From CAZRXG01 sp964603985 (GTDB lineage Bacteria > Chloroflexota > Anaerolineae > Aggregatilineales > UBA3940), in NCBI GenBank assembly GCA_964603985.1, contig CAZRXG010000066.1, forward strand, positions 1 through 14,964: 14,964 nt of DNA, in the 5' to 3' direction. A program made the position numbers and the translations under genes. How positions within the stretch are numbered: the stretch's first letter is position 1; each line of letters begins with the position of its first letter. The notes under the pieces were generated by a model that had not been told where the DNA came from, did no database searches, and was given only the letters and a program-made list of their open reading frames with translations. Below, in pieces: positions 1 to 6,482 of the stretch.

Positions 1-12
1 AGCGCGCGGCGT

Positions 13-40
13 GTGGGGAAAGTGCGGCTGCCATCCCCAC
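13..40. repeat. Hairpin copy A with conserved 14-base loop
   Basis: Arms GTGGGGA (13-19) and TCCCCAC (34-40) are perfect complements around the loop AAGTGCGGCTGCCA (20-33). The same loop, with one base changed, sits between different but still complementary arms at 173-198. Paired changes in the arms with a fixed loop suggest that the folded form is under selection. The function is unknown. Confidence 0.6.
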
Positions 41-66
41 CACCGGCTCCATTGGTTGCATCGCAG

Positions 67-86
67 GGGTACGGCGTGCCGTGCCC
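67..86. repeat. Imperfect hairpin, GGGTACGGC / GCCGTGCCC
   Basis: Nine-base arms at 67-75 and 78-86 surround a 2-base gap and have one T/G non-complement. It is the first of three hairpins standing side by side up to 133. This arrangement resembles the tandem GC-rich intergenic elements (REP-like) common in large bacterial genomes. Confidence 0.4.
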
Positions 87-89
87 GGC

Positions 90-137
90 GTAGGGGCGAC
101 CGGCTGGTCGCCCAGGGCGAGCGCCGCTCGCCCCTAC
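90..137. repeat. Nested REP-like palindrome with two internal hairpins
   Basis: Outer arms GTAGGGGCGA (90-99) and TCGCCCCTAC (128-137) are perfect complements. Inside are two alternative perfect hairpins: GGGCGACC (94-101), loop GGCT, GGTCGCCC (106-113); and GGGCGAGC (115-122), loop GCC, GCTCGCCC (126-133). The element can therefore fold either as one long stem or as two side-by-side stems. The GGCT loop recurs in the hairpin at 8876-8903. It is probably a dispersed repeat, but a genome-wide search is needed to show that. Confidence 0.55.
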
Positions 138-172
138 CGGAGTACGCCGCGTTGTTCGGGCGGATGGGCGTA

Positions 173-198
173 GTGAGAAAGTGCGACTGCCATCTCAC
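173..198. repeat. Hairpin copy B with conserved 14-base loop
   Basis: Arms GTGAGA (173-178) and TCTCAC (193-198) surround the loop AAGTGCGACTGCCA (179-192), which matches copy A at 13 of 14 positions. The arms differ from copy A at positions that change in complementary pairs, so the stem is kept. Confidence 0.6.
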
Positions 199-359
199 GC
201 AGGCCGGGTATGCGTGCGCGGTTCGGCGCAGCGCGTCGAGCGGCCCACGATGGATGAGGCGGCAGCGCAGGTGAGCCACGCCGACCTGCAAGGCGGCTCG
301 CTTCCCCATCTGTGCGTCCCGGCTGACTGCCGATCAGCAGGTACAATCGAATACGCGCG

Positions 360-596
360 TCAGGCAGCATCCTTTGAACTCAGGGCTGCCGGTTCGGGGA
401 TAGGGCGACCCCGTTCGAGCGCCAGTTCCAGCCACAGTCGTTTGGCGTCCTCTATCGCCTCCGGAATTTCACCCCACGTATCGACGTGGGTCATGCAGCC
501 GGATAGCTCCTTCACCTGCACAAACCATGCCCCTTCGTCGGGGATGATTTCGATGGTGTAGGGCAGCGACAGGTAATATTCAACCGTCTTGCTCAT
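360..596 (-). CDS. hicB: HicB-family antitoxin
   Basis: This 78-residue protein would be the antitoxin that neutralises the HicA-type mRNA interferase encoded just upstream. It fits the compact HicB fold: an N-terminal strand (EYYLSLPYTIEIIPDEG), then the family signature 'ELSGCMTH-DTWGE' followed by a helix (IPEAIEDAKRLWLELALE) and 'PIPEP'. It has no C-terminal DNA-binding extension, so it is the short form, and self-regulation through its own HTH or ribbon-helix-helix domain is unlikely. I chose the ATG at 596 because the homologous part begins there; ATGs at 617 and 614 are in frame and would add seven or six residues. The start lies inside the end of hicA (overlap 580-596), which suggests coupled translation and the canonical toxin-first order. 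Confidence 0.82.
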   Translation of the reverse strand: MSKTVEYYLSLPYTIEIIPDEGAWFVQVKELSGCMTHVDTWGEIPEAIEDAKRLWLELALERGRPIPEPAALSSKDAA

Positions 597-870
597 ACCC
601 GGACTCGCCTCCATCATCTTCTTCCACCGGAAACAGTATATCCAAAATTGCGACTACCCGCCGGACGTACACCTTCTTGACCTTGCGCCCGTGCAAGGGT
701 ACAACAACCTGCTGAAACCGCTCGCCATCGTCGTATTCGAAGATGTGGTGACTGCCACTCGTTCGTGCCAGTGTGAACCCAAACCGCTGCAACAGGGTTT
801 GAACGTCCCGCATGGTGCAGTCAGCAGGTCGATTACGCAGCTTCTCGCGAAGCTTCTCCCGCCTGCTCAC
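580..870 (-). CDS. hicA: HicA-family toxin (mRNA interferase)
   Basis: The 96-residue product looks like a HicA toxin, a small double-stranded-RNA-binding-fold RNase that cleaves mRNA in a translation-independent way. The key feature is the stretch 'FTLARTSGSHHIFEY': the first His after Gly-Ser (about residue 41) is the family's catalytic residue. It is followed by strand residues 'QVVVPLHGRKVKKVYVRRVVAIL'. The N-terminus (about 18 residues rich in Arg and Lys) is longer than in minimal HicA, and the C-terminus has an acidic tail. The start is GTG at 870, with an AAGGAGG-type ribosome site about 11 bases upstream. It begins only 33 bases after the adenosylhomocysteinase stop, on the same strand, so it may be co-transcribed with that housekeeping gene. 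It overlaps hicB. Confidence 0.82.
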   Translation of the reverse strand: MSRREKLREKLRNRPADCTMRDVQTLLQRFGFTLARTSGSHHIFEYDDGERFQQVVVPLHGRKVKKVYVRRVVAILDILFPVEEDDGGESGYEQDG

Positions 871-903
871 GCCGCCCGCCCCCTCCTTACGCCCGGCTCC
901 GCG

Positions 904-2169
904 CTACGTCCCCACCTCCCACTGGTTCAGGTAGGCTTCCTGCTCCGCCGTCAGCGTGTCGATCCCCACCCCCATCGCTTCGAGCTTCAGCCGCGCAATC
1001 TCCATGTCGATCTCTTCGGGGATGGTGTAGACGGCGTTCTCCAGGCCCTTGGCGCTGTTCAGCATAAACTCCGCGCCAAGCGATTGATTGGCAAAGCTCA
1101 TGTCCATCACGCTGGCCGGGTGCCCTTCGGCGGCGGCCAGGTTGACCAGACGGCCCTCGCCCAGCACGAAGATGCGCTTCCCGCTCTTGAGCGTGTACTC
1201 CTCGACGAAGGGGCGCACCAACCGCCGCTCCCCGGTTGACATCTTTGCCAGCCCCGGCAGGTTGATCTCGACGTTGAAGTGCCCGGAGTTGCAGACGATT
1301 GCGCCGTCCTTCATCACTTTCATGTGGTGCGTGTCAACCACGTTGACGTCGCCGGTTGACGTGACGAAGATGTCGCCCAGCGGGGCCGCCTCCAGCATCG
1401 GCATGACGCGGAAGCCGTCCATCACCGCTTCGAGCGCCTTGAGCGGGTTGACCTCGGTCACGACCACACTGCCGCCCAGGCCCCTGGCCCGCATCGCGAT
1501 GCCGCGGCTGCACCAGCCGTACCCGCCGACCACGATCGTCTTGCCCGCGATCAGGATGTTGGTTGCCCGGATGATGCCGTCGAGCGTGCTCTGCCCGGTG
1601 CCGTAGCGGTTGTCGAACAGGTGCTTGGTCATCGAGTCGTTGACGGCCAGCACGGGGTACTTCAGAGCGCCGTCTTTGGCCATGGCGCGCAGGCGGATCA
1701 CGCCGGTGGTCGTCTCCTCCGTCCCGCCGATCACGTTGCCCAGCAGGTCGGCGTGCCCCTTGTGCAATTCGCTCACCAGGTCGGCGCCGTCGTCCATGGT
1801 GATGTTGGGCCGGTGGGCCAGCGCCGCCTCGATGTGCTGGTAGTAGGTCTGGTCGTCTTCGCCCTTGATGGCGTAGACCGGGATCTCGTAGTGCGTGACC
1901 AGGCTGGCGGCCACGTCGTCCTGCGTGCTGAGCGGGTTGGAGGCGGTCAGCACCACATCCGCGCCGCCCGCCTGGAGGGTGTGGGCCAGATTGGCCGTCT
2001 CGGCGGTGACGTGCAAGCAGGCCGAGAGCCGCACACCGTCCAGCGGGCGGTCCTTCTTGAACCGCTCGCGGATCAGGCGCAGCACCGGCATCTCTCTGGC
2101 CGCCCACTCGATCTTATAGCGCCCGCCTTCGGCGAGGCCGGGGTCTTTGATGTCGTGATCTATCGTCAT
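904..2169 (-). CDS. ahcY: Adenosylhomocysteinase (S-adenosyl-L-homocysteine hydrolase), short form
   Basis: This 421-residue cytosolic NAD-dependent enzyme splits S-adenosylhomocysteine, the product of SAM-dependent methylation, into adenosine and homocysteine. Visible family marks are 'CLHVTAETA' (51-59), 'SNPLSTQDDVAASL' (77-90), the substrate and hydride-transfer region 'NDSMTKHLFDNRYG' (177-190, with Lys182, Asp186 and Asn187), the Rossmann motif 'GGYGWCSRG' (215-223) and 'CNSGHFNVEI' near residue 300. It lacks the central insertion and the C-terminal Lys/Tyr tail of the long proteobacterial and eukaryotic form, so it belongs to the shorter type seen in thermophiles and archaea. Some archaeal members of that type prefer S-inosylhomocysteine. 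An adenosine kinase two genes upstream argues for adenosine as the product here. ATG at 2169 has a GGGGAG site about 7 bases upstream. Confidence 0.96.
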   Translation of the reverse strand: MTIDHDIKDPGLAEGGRYKIEWAAREMPVLRLIRERFKKDRPLDGVRLSACLHVTAETANLAHTLQAGGADVVLTASNPLSTQDDVAASLVTHYEIPVYAIKGEDDQTYYQHIEAALAHRPNITMDDGADLVSELHKGHADLLGNVIGGTEETTTGVIRLRAMAKDGALKYPVLAVNDSMTKHLFDNRYGTGQSTLDGIIRATNILIAGKTIVVGGYGWCSRGIAMRARGLGGSVVVTEVNPLKALEAVMDGFRVMPMLEAAPLGDIFVTSTGDVNVVDTHHMKVMKDGAIVCNSGHFNVEINLPGLAKMSTGERRLVRPFVEEYTLKSGKRIFVLGEGRLVNLAAAEGHPASVMDMSFANQSLGAEFMLNSAKGLENAVYTIPEEIDMEIARLKLEAMGVGIDTLTAEQEAYLNQWEVGT

Positions 2170-2199
2170 GCCAACTCCCCTGGTTTCGTAAGGATGTGT

Positions 2200-2217
2200 C
2201 AGGCCGGTTGGGGCCTG
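2200..2217 (-). other. Hairpin in the ahcY leader
   Basis: CAGGCC (2200-2205) and GGCCTG (2212-2217) form a perfect 6-bp stem around a 6-base loop. It lies between the proposed -10 box (2230-2235) and the ahcY ribosome site, so it would be in the roughly 55-base leader. The leader is short and I see no full SAH- or SAM-riboswitch consensus. A small regulatory stem is all that can be said. Confidence 0.4.
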
Positions 2218-2229
2218 CGAAGCGGGTCG

Positions 2230-2257
2230 ATTATACCGCGCGTCGTTGGGCTGTCTA
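2230..2257 (-). promoter_or_regulatory. Sigma-70-type promoter for ahcY
   Basis: On the minus strand a perfect TATAAT (2235-2230) is preceded, after 16 bases, by TAGACA (2257-2252), which matches TTGACA at five of six positions. The -35 box includes the TAG stop codon of the acetyltransferase gene (2255-2257). Transcription would start near 2223, giving ahcY expression independent of the upstream adoK-GNAT transcript. Confidence 0.65.
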
Positions 2258-3073
2258 ATACCGCTGGCCCGTCCCCTCGATGAACTGGCCCACCTGCCTG
2301 TAGCCCAGCCGGCGGTAGATCTTGAGGGCTGCCGCGTTGCTCTGCCGGACGTTGAGCACGATCAGATCGAACCCGTCGTCGATCAGGGCTTTGGTCACGG
2401 CGTGGCTGACCAGACCCCCCAGTCCCTTGCGGCGCTGGTCGGGGTGGACGATCACGTTGCCGATGGCGGCGACGCTCTCCTGGCGGGCCACGAGGTGCGT
2501 CCCCGCCGCCGCGATCAGTTTATCGCCCTGGAGTATCCCGCGATAGTAGCCGTCGCGCACCATCTCCGGCGTGAAGGCGACGTCGTTCCAGGCGCGCGCG
2601 TCGGCGCTGGCCCCGGCGCGCTGCAGCTCGAGGATGGCCTGTGCGTGGCTTTCGTCGAGAGGGATGGGTGGGGTAGGGGGGTGGTCGTGGCCCTCCGGCG
2701 AGATGAACGTGCCCGCCGTGACCCGCATGCGGTGCATCGACTCGACGCGGTCGATGGCGTAGAAGGCCCGCAGCGTGTCTTCCAGATCCGGGTTGGCCGT
2801 GAAGAGGACCTCGTCCGGGCCGATGCCGTGCATCAGCAGCGCGCTCAACGCGGGGACTTCGCCCATCAGGAACAGGACGGCCGGTTCCAGCGCGCTGTAG
2901 ATCAGCGCCAGCCCCTCGACCTCGCCGGTGCGCGACGCCGCCACCCACGTCGTGTCGGCCACGTAGCGCGGATCGAGGTCGCCCAGGGCGTAGGCGGCAT
3001 AGTTGCGATCGGTCTCAAGGTAGGCCCGAACCTGCCCCAGGTCGGTCAGCTGCGAGATGGCGTAGACGGTCAT
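2255..3073 (-). CDS. GNAT-family N-acetyltransferase
   Basis: The 272-residue protein has a GNAT acetyl-CoA-binding domain in its C-terminal half. The core is 'IGNVIVHPDQRRKGLGG' (204-220), where RRKGLG is the pyrophosphate-binding loop, followed by a helix and 'NAAALKIYRRLGY', the usual motif B ending. Residues 1-130 look like a diverged N-terminal GNAT-like half. This two-domain arrangement is common in FR47/GCN5-type enzymes. The substrate cannot be read from sequence. An in-frame ATG at 3193 exists, but the added 40 residues overlap the adenosine kinase gene and look like shadow sequence, so I use ATG 3073, ten bases after the kinase stop. The tight spacing implies co-transcription with adoK. 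Confidence 0.85.
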   Translation of the reverse strand: MTVYAISQLTDLGQVRAYLETDRNYAAYALGDLDPRYVADTTWVAASRTGEVEGLALIYSALEPAVLFLMGEVPALSALLMHGIGPDEVLFTANPDLEDTLRAFYAIDRVESMHRMRVTAGTFISPEGHDHPPTPPIPLDESHAQAILELQRAGASADARAWNDVAFTPEMVRDGYYRGILQGDKLIAAAGTHLVARQESVAAIGNVIVHPDQRRKGLGGLVSHAVTKALIDDGFDLIVLNVRQSNAAALKIYRRLGYRQVGQFIEGTGQRY

Positions 3074-3083
3074 CGGGCTGGCG

Positions 3084-4052
3084 TCAATCGGGCAGCATCT
3101 CGTCAAGCAGGCCGCCGTCGTCGAAGTGGGTGCGGAATCGCTCGATGAACTCTTGCCGCGTGTAGCTGTGGTTTTGCGTCCCGACCTGCTCAAGCACGTA
3201 GGTGGCCGCCAGCGCGCCGATCCGCCCGCTGATCTCCCATGGCCAGCCTGCTGCCCACCCTTTCAGCAGCCCGCCCCGGAAGGCGTCGCCGATGCCGGTC
3301 GGGTCTTTGACCCTGTCCGTCAGCACGGCGGGGATGTGGAGGGTCTCGTCCTGGGTGTAGATGTCGGTGCCGTCCTGGCCGCGCGTCACGATCACGACCT
3401 CGGCCTGTCGCAGCAGGTCGTCGTGTGTCTGGTTTGTCTTTTTGCACAGGGCGGCGTGCTCGTATTCGTTGACCACCAGCAGGTATGCGCCGTCGACGCC
3501 CTCCGCCAGCTCCTCCCCGCCGACGCGGGCCACCTGCTGGCTGGGGTCGTAGAAGTAGGAGATGCCCAACGCCTTGCACTCGGCGACGTAGCTCCGCATC
3601 GCGACCGGGTCGTTGGGCGAGATTGTGACCAGATCGGCCTGGCCGCCGACCGCCTCTTTCAGGCTCAGGTCGCGGGCGCGGGCCATCGCCCCCGTGTAAA
3701 ACGATGCGATCTGGTTGTTATCCCGGTCAGTGGTGACGAAGAATGAGGCGGTGAAGAGGTCGTCGTGGATGCGCACGCCGCTCGTATCGACTCCGATCTC
3801 CTCCAGGAACGCGCGGTATTCGTGGAAATCCTGCCCGGCGCTGCCGACGACCACCGGGCGCTCGCCGAGCAGGGCCATCGTATAGGCAATGTTGGGCGCG
3901 ATCCCGCCCCGGTGGCGGGTCATCTCGTCGACCAGGAAGCTGACGCTGATGCTGTCCAGGTTCTCCTCGATCAGCATCTCTCTGAACCGGCCTGGATAGC
4001 GCATCAGGTAATCGAAGGCGATGGAGCCGGTGATGACGATCTGCTTGTTCAT
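3084..4052 (-). CDS. adoK: Adenosine kinase, PfkB/ribokinase family
   Basis: This 322-residue sugar-kinase-fold enzyme should phosphorylate adenosine to AMP using ATP. From memory it resembles the mycobacterial adenosine kinase closely: 'GSIAFDYLMRYPGRF' near the N-terminus (9-23), 'SFLVDEMTRHRGG-APN' (38-54), 'DPSQQVAR' in the middle and the catalytic loop 'DPTGIGDAFRGG' (250-261), with Asp256 as the expected base. Family-wide ATP-site residues such as 'VTRGQDGTDIY' are present. It differs from human-type adenosine kinase and from ribokinases by the early HRGG segment. It lies upstream of ahcY in one run, so it would pull S-adenosylhomocysteine hydrolysis forward by removing adenosine. The ribosome site is GAAGG about 5 bases before ATG 4052. 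Confidence 0.9.
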   Translation of the reverse strand: MNKQIVITGSIAFDYLMRYPGRFREMLIEENLDSISVSFLVDEMTRHRGGIAPNIAYTMALLGERPVVVGSAGQDFHEYRAFLEEIGVDTSGVRIHDDLFTASFFVTTDRDNNQIASFYTGAMARARDLSLKEAVGGQADLVTISPNDPVAMRSYVAECKALGISYFYDPSQQVARVGGEELAEGVDGAYLLVVNEYEHAALCKKTNQTHDDLLRQAEVVIVTRGQDGTDIYTQDETLHIPAVLTDRVKDPTGIGDAFRGGLLKGWAAGWPWEISGRIGALAATYVLEQVGTQNHSYTRQEFIERFRTHFDDGGLLDEMLPD

Positions 4053-4142
4053 AGAACCTTCACCTGCCGGGTGTGGTAAGAGGCCATTTGAAAAGTCATT
4101 TTGGTAACTAACTTGCGATATTCTTCTGAGGGCAGGCTGTTA
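4053..4142. other. AT-rich gap between TIR gene and adoK
   Basis: This 90-base spacer must hold the adoK promoter if the operon has its own. A TTGACT at the end of the TIR gene (minus strand, about 4152-4147) resembles a -35 box, but no good -10 lies 16-18 bases beyond it. No terminator hairpin follows the TIR stop, so read-through from the TIR gene into adoK is possible. Confidence 0.35.
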
Positions 4143-5375
4143 TTAGTCAAGTGACTCTAACACTTTTTTCAGCCGGGCAAGCACCGCAGTATTGGTTATG
4201 TATCCCTTTCCCATGAGTTCTTTAAACAGGGTTGGGTCTTGTGAAGCCAACTCCTCAAGGATTTTCTGCGCTTCTCTGTTATTGCGATTAGCGGTCAGCT
4301 CAACCATATCTTCATATTGCTTTGTGCGTTGTAGACCTTGCAGTAACATCTCTGAAGCAAGCTTTCGTAACTCAGCTACATTCCCCTCACTGATTTGTTC
4401 GTAGATTGATTCGAACGCATCGCTTTCATGACGGTGATTTGCGATAAAAAACGAAGCGACCTTTCTTAACTCTGCACGATTAGTAAACAAGTCCAGTGCA
4501 TAACGGAAGATGTGGCTTTCCTCCGAACTCATTTCCGCTAGGCGTACACACAATTTACGTAATGCCGCATTGTTACGTTCCGAAATGGCTTCCACTATTT
4601 TACGCAGCGGTGGGGCATCAAGTAACCCACGCTTGATGAATTCTTCACCAACCGCTTCCAGCTGGTCTGCATCATTAATCAAGCTTGTGCATGTATCCAC
4701 CTGCTCCATATCGCCACGTGACAGCATATCAATGGCAATATCAGCTTTGATGTGATCATCGCGAATTTCTCGGACAATCTCCTGAAAGATGTCTTTCTCG
4801 TCATTGTCGTAGAAGTATTCCGCTATTTTGTGCCTTTCAGCATCCTGTGCGGGTAAGTCACGGGGCCTAGCCCTGTATTTTTCATAAGTTTTTTCAGCAC
4901 GTTCCTGAGCCTGTATTCGCTGTGCCAGGGCAACTTTGTCTACAAAATCATCGACGTGTTTGTAAGGGACTTCCCTAAACCCCGAGTATTCTTTCAGCCT
5001 GCGGAAGAAACGCCGGACATCGTCAACGAGAGACAGCTTTACCGCCTGAAGATCGCGCATAGGCTCAATCAAGTGTGAGACTTCAACCCCATCTCCCATG
5101 AGGCAAAAGAATTGACGGCCTTCAATCCAAAAGGCACTCCACTCAATATAAATCCAGGGGCGATTTATCGATGCAGGTGTCATAACGGATATCAGTGCAT
5201 CACATTCATTAAGATTCTTTCTAATTTCCGTTTTCCACTCATCACCACCTGCCAACTCATGAACGGCTAAGTAAAGCTCAATGCTTCCTTCAAAAGCATC
5301 ATTGATAGCGCTCTTAATTGCTTCAGCTAATTGCTTATCGTCAGAAACATGACTAACAAAGATGCGGTATGTCAT
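4143..5375 (-). CDS. TIR-domain protein with helical repeat-like C-terminal half
   Basis: The 410-residue protein starts with a TIR domain (about 1-130): 'YRIFVSHVSDDKQLAEAIKSAI' is the first strand and helix, 'CDALISVMTP' the next core strand, and 'PWIYIEWSAFW' (73-83) carries the W-x3-E arrangement whose Glu (78) is the NAD-hydrolysing residue in active TIR enzymes. Residues 150-410 are predicted helical and charged, with four LRK helices (257, 272, 303 and 336). I recognise no named effector or sensor domain there. Bacterial proteins of this type are often phage-defence or NAD-depleting factors; that role is inferred. The sequence is AT-richer than its neighbours (4321-4380 is 43% G+C), suggesting transfer. 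ATG 5375 is preferred over 5426 because the TIR fold begins there and GGGAG lies about 8 bases upstream. Confidence 0.85.
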   Translation of the reverse strand: MTYRIFVSHVSDDKQLAEAIKSAINDAFEGSIELYLAVHELAGGDEWKTEIRKNLNECDALISVMTPASINRPWIYIEWSAFWIEGRQFFCLMGDGVEVSHLIEPMRDLQAVKLSLVDDVRRFFRRLKEYSGFREVPYKHVDDFVDKVALAQRIQAQERAEKTYEKYRARPRDLPAQDAERHKIAEYFYDNDEKDIFQEIVREIRDDHIKADIAIDMLSRGDMEQVDTCTSLINDADQLEAVGEEFIKRGLLDAPPLRKIVEAISERNNAALRKLCVRLAEMSSEESHIFRYALDLFTNRAELRKVASFFIANHRHESDAFESIYEQISEGNVAELRKLASEMLLQGLQRTKQYEDMVELTANRNNREAQKILEELASQDPTLFKELMGKGYITNTAVLARLKKVLESLD

Positions 5376-5392
5376 GTCATTTCTCCCATTCC

Positions 5393-5452
5393 CCTCATCC
5401 GGAGTTGGCGTCCCACTGAGCCACAACTGATGCGCTGCAAGTCCTCATCCGG
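5393..5452. repeat. Two direct copies of CCTCATCCGG before the TIR gene
   Basis: The 10-base word occurs at 5393-5402 and 5443-5452, exactly 50 bases apart, upstream of the TIR start. It could be a regulator-binding pair or chance. The remainder of the 5376-5579 spacer shows no clear promoter, and I see no insertion-sequence ends. Confidence 0.3.
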
Positions 5453-5579
5453 CCTTGATGCTGAACTGTTGGTTACTCGCGGGCGGTGGCCTGAGCGCCT
5501 CCGCATCTTCAGACCCCGATGGGCCGTTATTGTGCCGCGCCTCTAAAAAGGGTGGCAAGGGGCCTGCGTGCCGGGCGCG

Positions 5580-6329
5580 TCACGGGCTGCTTTCTGTGCC
5601 GGGCCGGGTGGTGATCGGGGGTGCACCGCGCTTCCACACGCGTGAAAGCCCCAACCGGTCGCGCAGCATGACCAGGAAGGCGTGCAGGCCGTCCTGGATG
5701 CCGATCTTCTTCCCCTCGTCATAGGTGCGCGGGTGGTAAGCGACCGGCACCTCGATGATGTCGATCCCCGCCAGCAGCAGCTTATCGGGCAGCTCGAAGT
5801 CCAGGTCGAAGCCCGACCCGACCAGGTTGAGCGCCTTAAGCACGTCCGTACGCACCATTTTGTTGGCCGTTGCGGCGTCGGTCAGCCTGCCACCGAAAAG
5901 GAAGTTCATGGCCGCGGTGATGAATTTCACGCCCAGGTAGGCGTGGGTGTACTTGTAGCGCTTTTGGCCGCTCAGCGTCCGGCTGCCGAAGACTGCGATA
6001 GCCCCTTCCTCGGCTGCCGCGACAAACTTGCGGTGATCCTCCGGATCGTATTCGAGGTCGGCGTCGTGGATCAGCGCGTAGTCGCCGGTCACGTATTGGA
6101 TGGCCGTGCGGATGCTGGTGCCTTTTCCCATGTTGCGGGGCTGGTAGATGACTTTCGTGTCGGGGTGGTCGATCGCCTGGAGAAGCTCGCGCGTCCCGTC
6201 CGTCGAGCGGTTGTCGACGACGACGATCTCCTTCTCCCACCCGTCGATGGTGACGGCCCGGATGTTATCCAGAACCTGGAGAATCGTTTCGCGCTCGTTG
6301 TATGCGCAGACGATGACCGAGAGTTTCAT
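5580..6329 (-). CDS. Family 2 glycosyltransferase, DPM1-like
   Basis: The 249-residue protein is a GT-A fold glycosyltransferase of family 2, similar to dolichyl/polyprenyl-phosphate mannosyl- and glucosyltransferases. Visible parts are 'MKLSVIVCAYNERETI' (1-16), the nucleotide-binding 'VVVDNRSTDGT' (36-46), 'PRNMGKG' (64-70) and the metal-binding DAD (89-91) in 'LIHDADLEYDPED'. No membrane segments are evident at the C-terminus, so it is a soluble or peripheral catalytic unit. It follows the CDP-sugar genes and probably uses an activated sugar in lipid-linked glycan assembly; the true donor is unknown. An in-frame ATG at 6461 would add 44 residues unlike the family, whereas ATG 6329 starts at the fold and has AGGA about 6 bases upstream. 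Confidence 0.9.
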   Translation of the reverse strand: MKLSVIVCAYNERETILQVLDNIRAVTIDGWEKEIVVVDNRSTDGTRELLQAIDHPDTKVIYQPRNMGKGTSIRTAIQYVTGDYALIHDADLEYDPEDHRKFVAAAEEGAIAVFGSRTLSGQKRYKYTHAYLGVKFITAAMNFLFGGRLTDAATANKMVRTDVLKALNLVGSGFDLDFELPDKLLLAGIDIIEVPVAYHPRTYDEGKKIGIQDGLHAFLVMLRDRLGLSRVWKRGAPPITTRPGTESSP

Positions 6330-6440
6330 GCTGTTCCTGATCTGGCATTTACTTTTGAGCCGCCGCTCCGCAGGCGAGGCCCCGTCACGTGGATGCTCAC
6401 AGGAAGGATGTCTGCTGTCCCCCGGCCTCCCGGCGAGCAA

Positions 6441-6467
6441 CCGGGCGTGAGTATACCCCACGCCCGG
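6441..6467. other. Hairpin between the fusion gene and the glycosyltransferase
   Basis: CCGGGCGTG (6441-6449) and CACGCCCGG (6459-6467) are perfect 9-base complements with a 9-base loop. On the minus strand the loop contains TATACT, close to a -10 box, but no -35 is convincing. No T-run follows, so it is not a standard terminator. It may cause pausing or set the ratio between the two flanking genes. Confidence 0.45.
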
Positions 6468-6482
6468 CCCGGCATGCCACCG

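Larger units (their letters stand above)
1..359. other. Gene-free region with clustered hairpins
   Basis: No reading frame here has a convincing protein. The short frames that exist run through the hairpins and have shadow-type composition rich in Arg, Gly and Pro. The left 200 bases carry at least five inverted repeats, listed separately: 13-40, 67-86, 94-113, 115-133 and 173-198. The rest (about 200-359) shows nothing I can name. The region lies just downstream of hicB, so the hairpins could affect transcript ends. None is followed by a T-run on the minus strand, so I do not call a terminator. Confidence 0.6.

Noticed and set aside
11..274. An 87-codon frame at the left edge
   Set aside because: It translates straight through five hairpins and has no ribosome site.
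2170..2229. SAH or SAM riboswitch upstream of ahcY
   Set aside because: The leader is only about 55 bases with one small stem, and I cannot match the conserved core of any SAM or SAH riboswitch class.
2246..3148. A 300-codon plus-strand open frame
   Set aside because: It mirrors the GNAT gene, which has the acetyl-CoA loop and a good start.
6441..6467. Terminator between the fusion gene and the glycosyltransferase
   Set aside because: The 9-bp stem is good, but no T-run follows on the minus strand.
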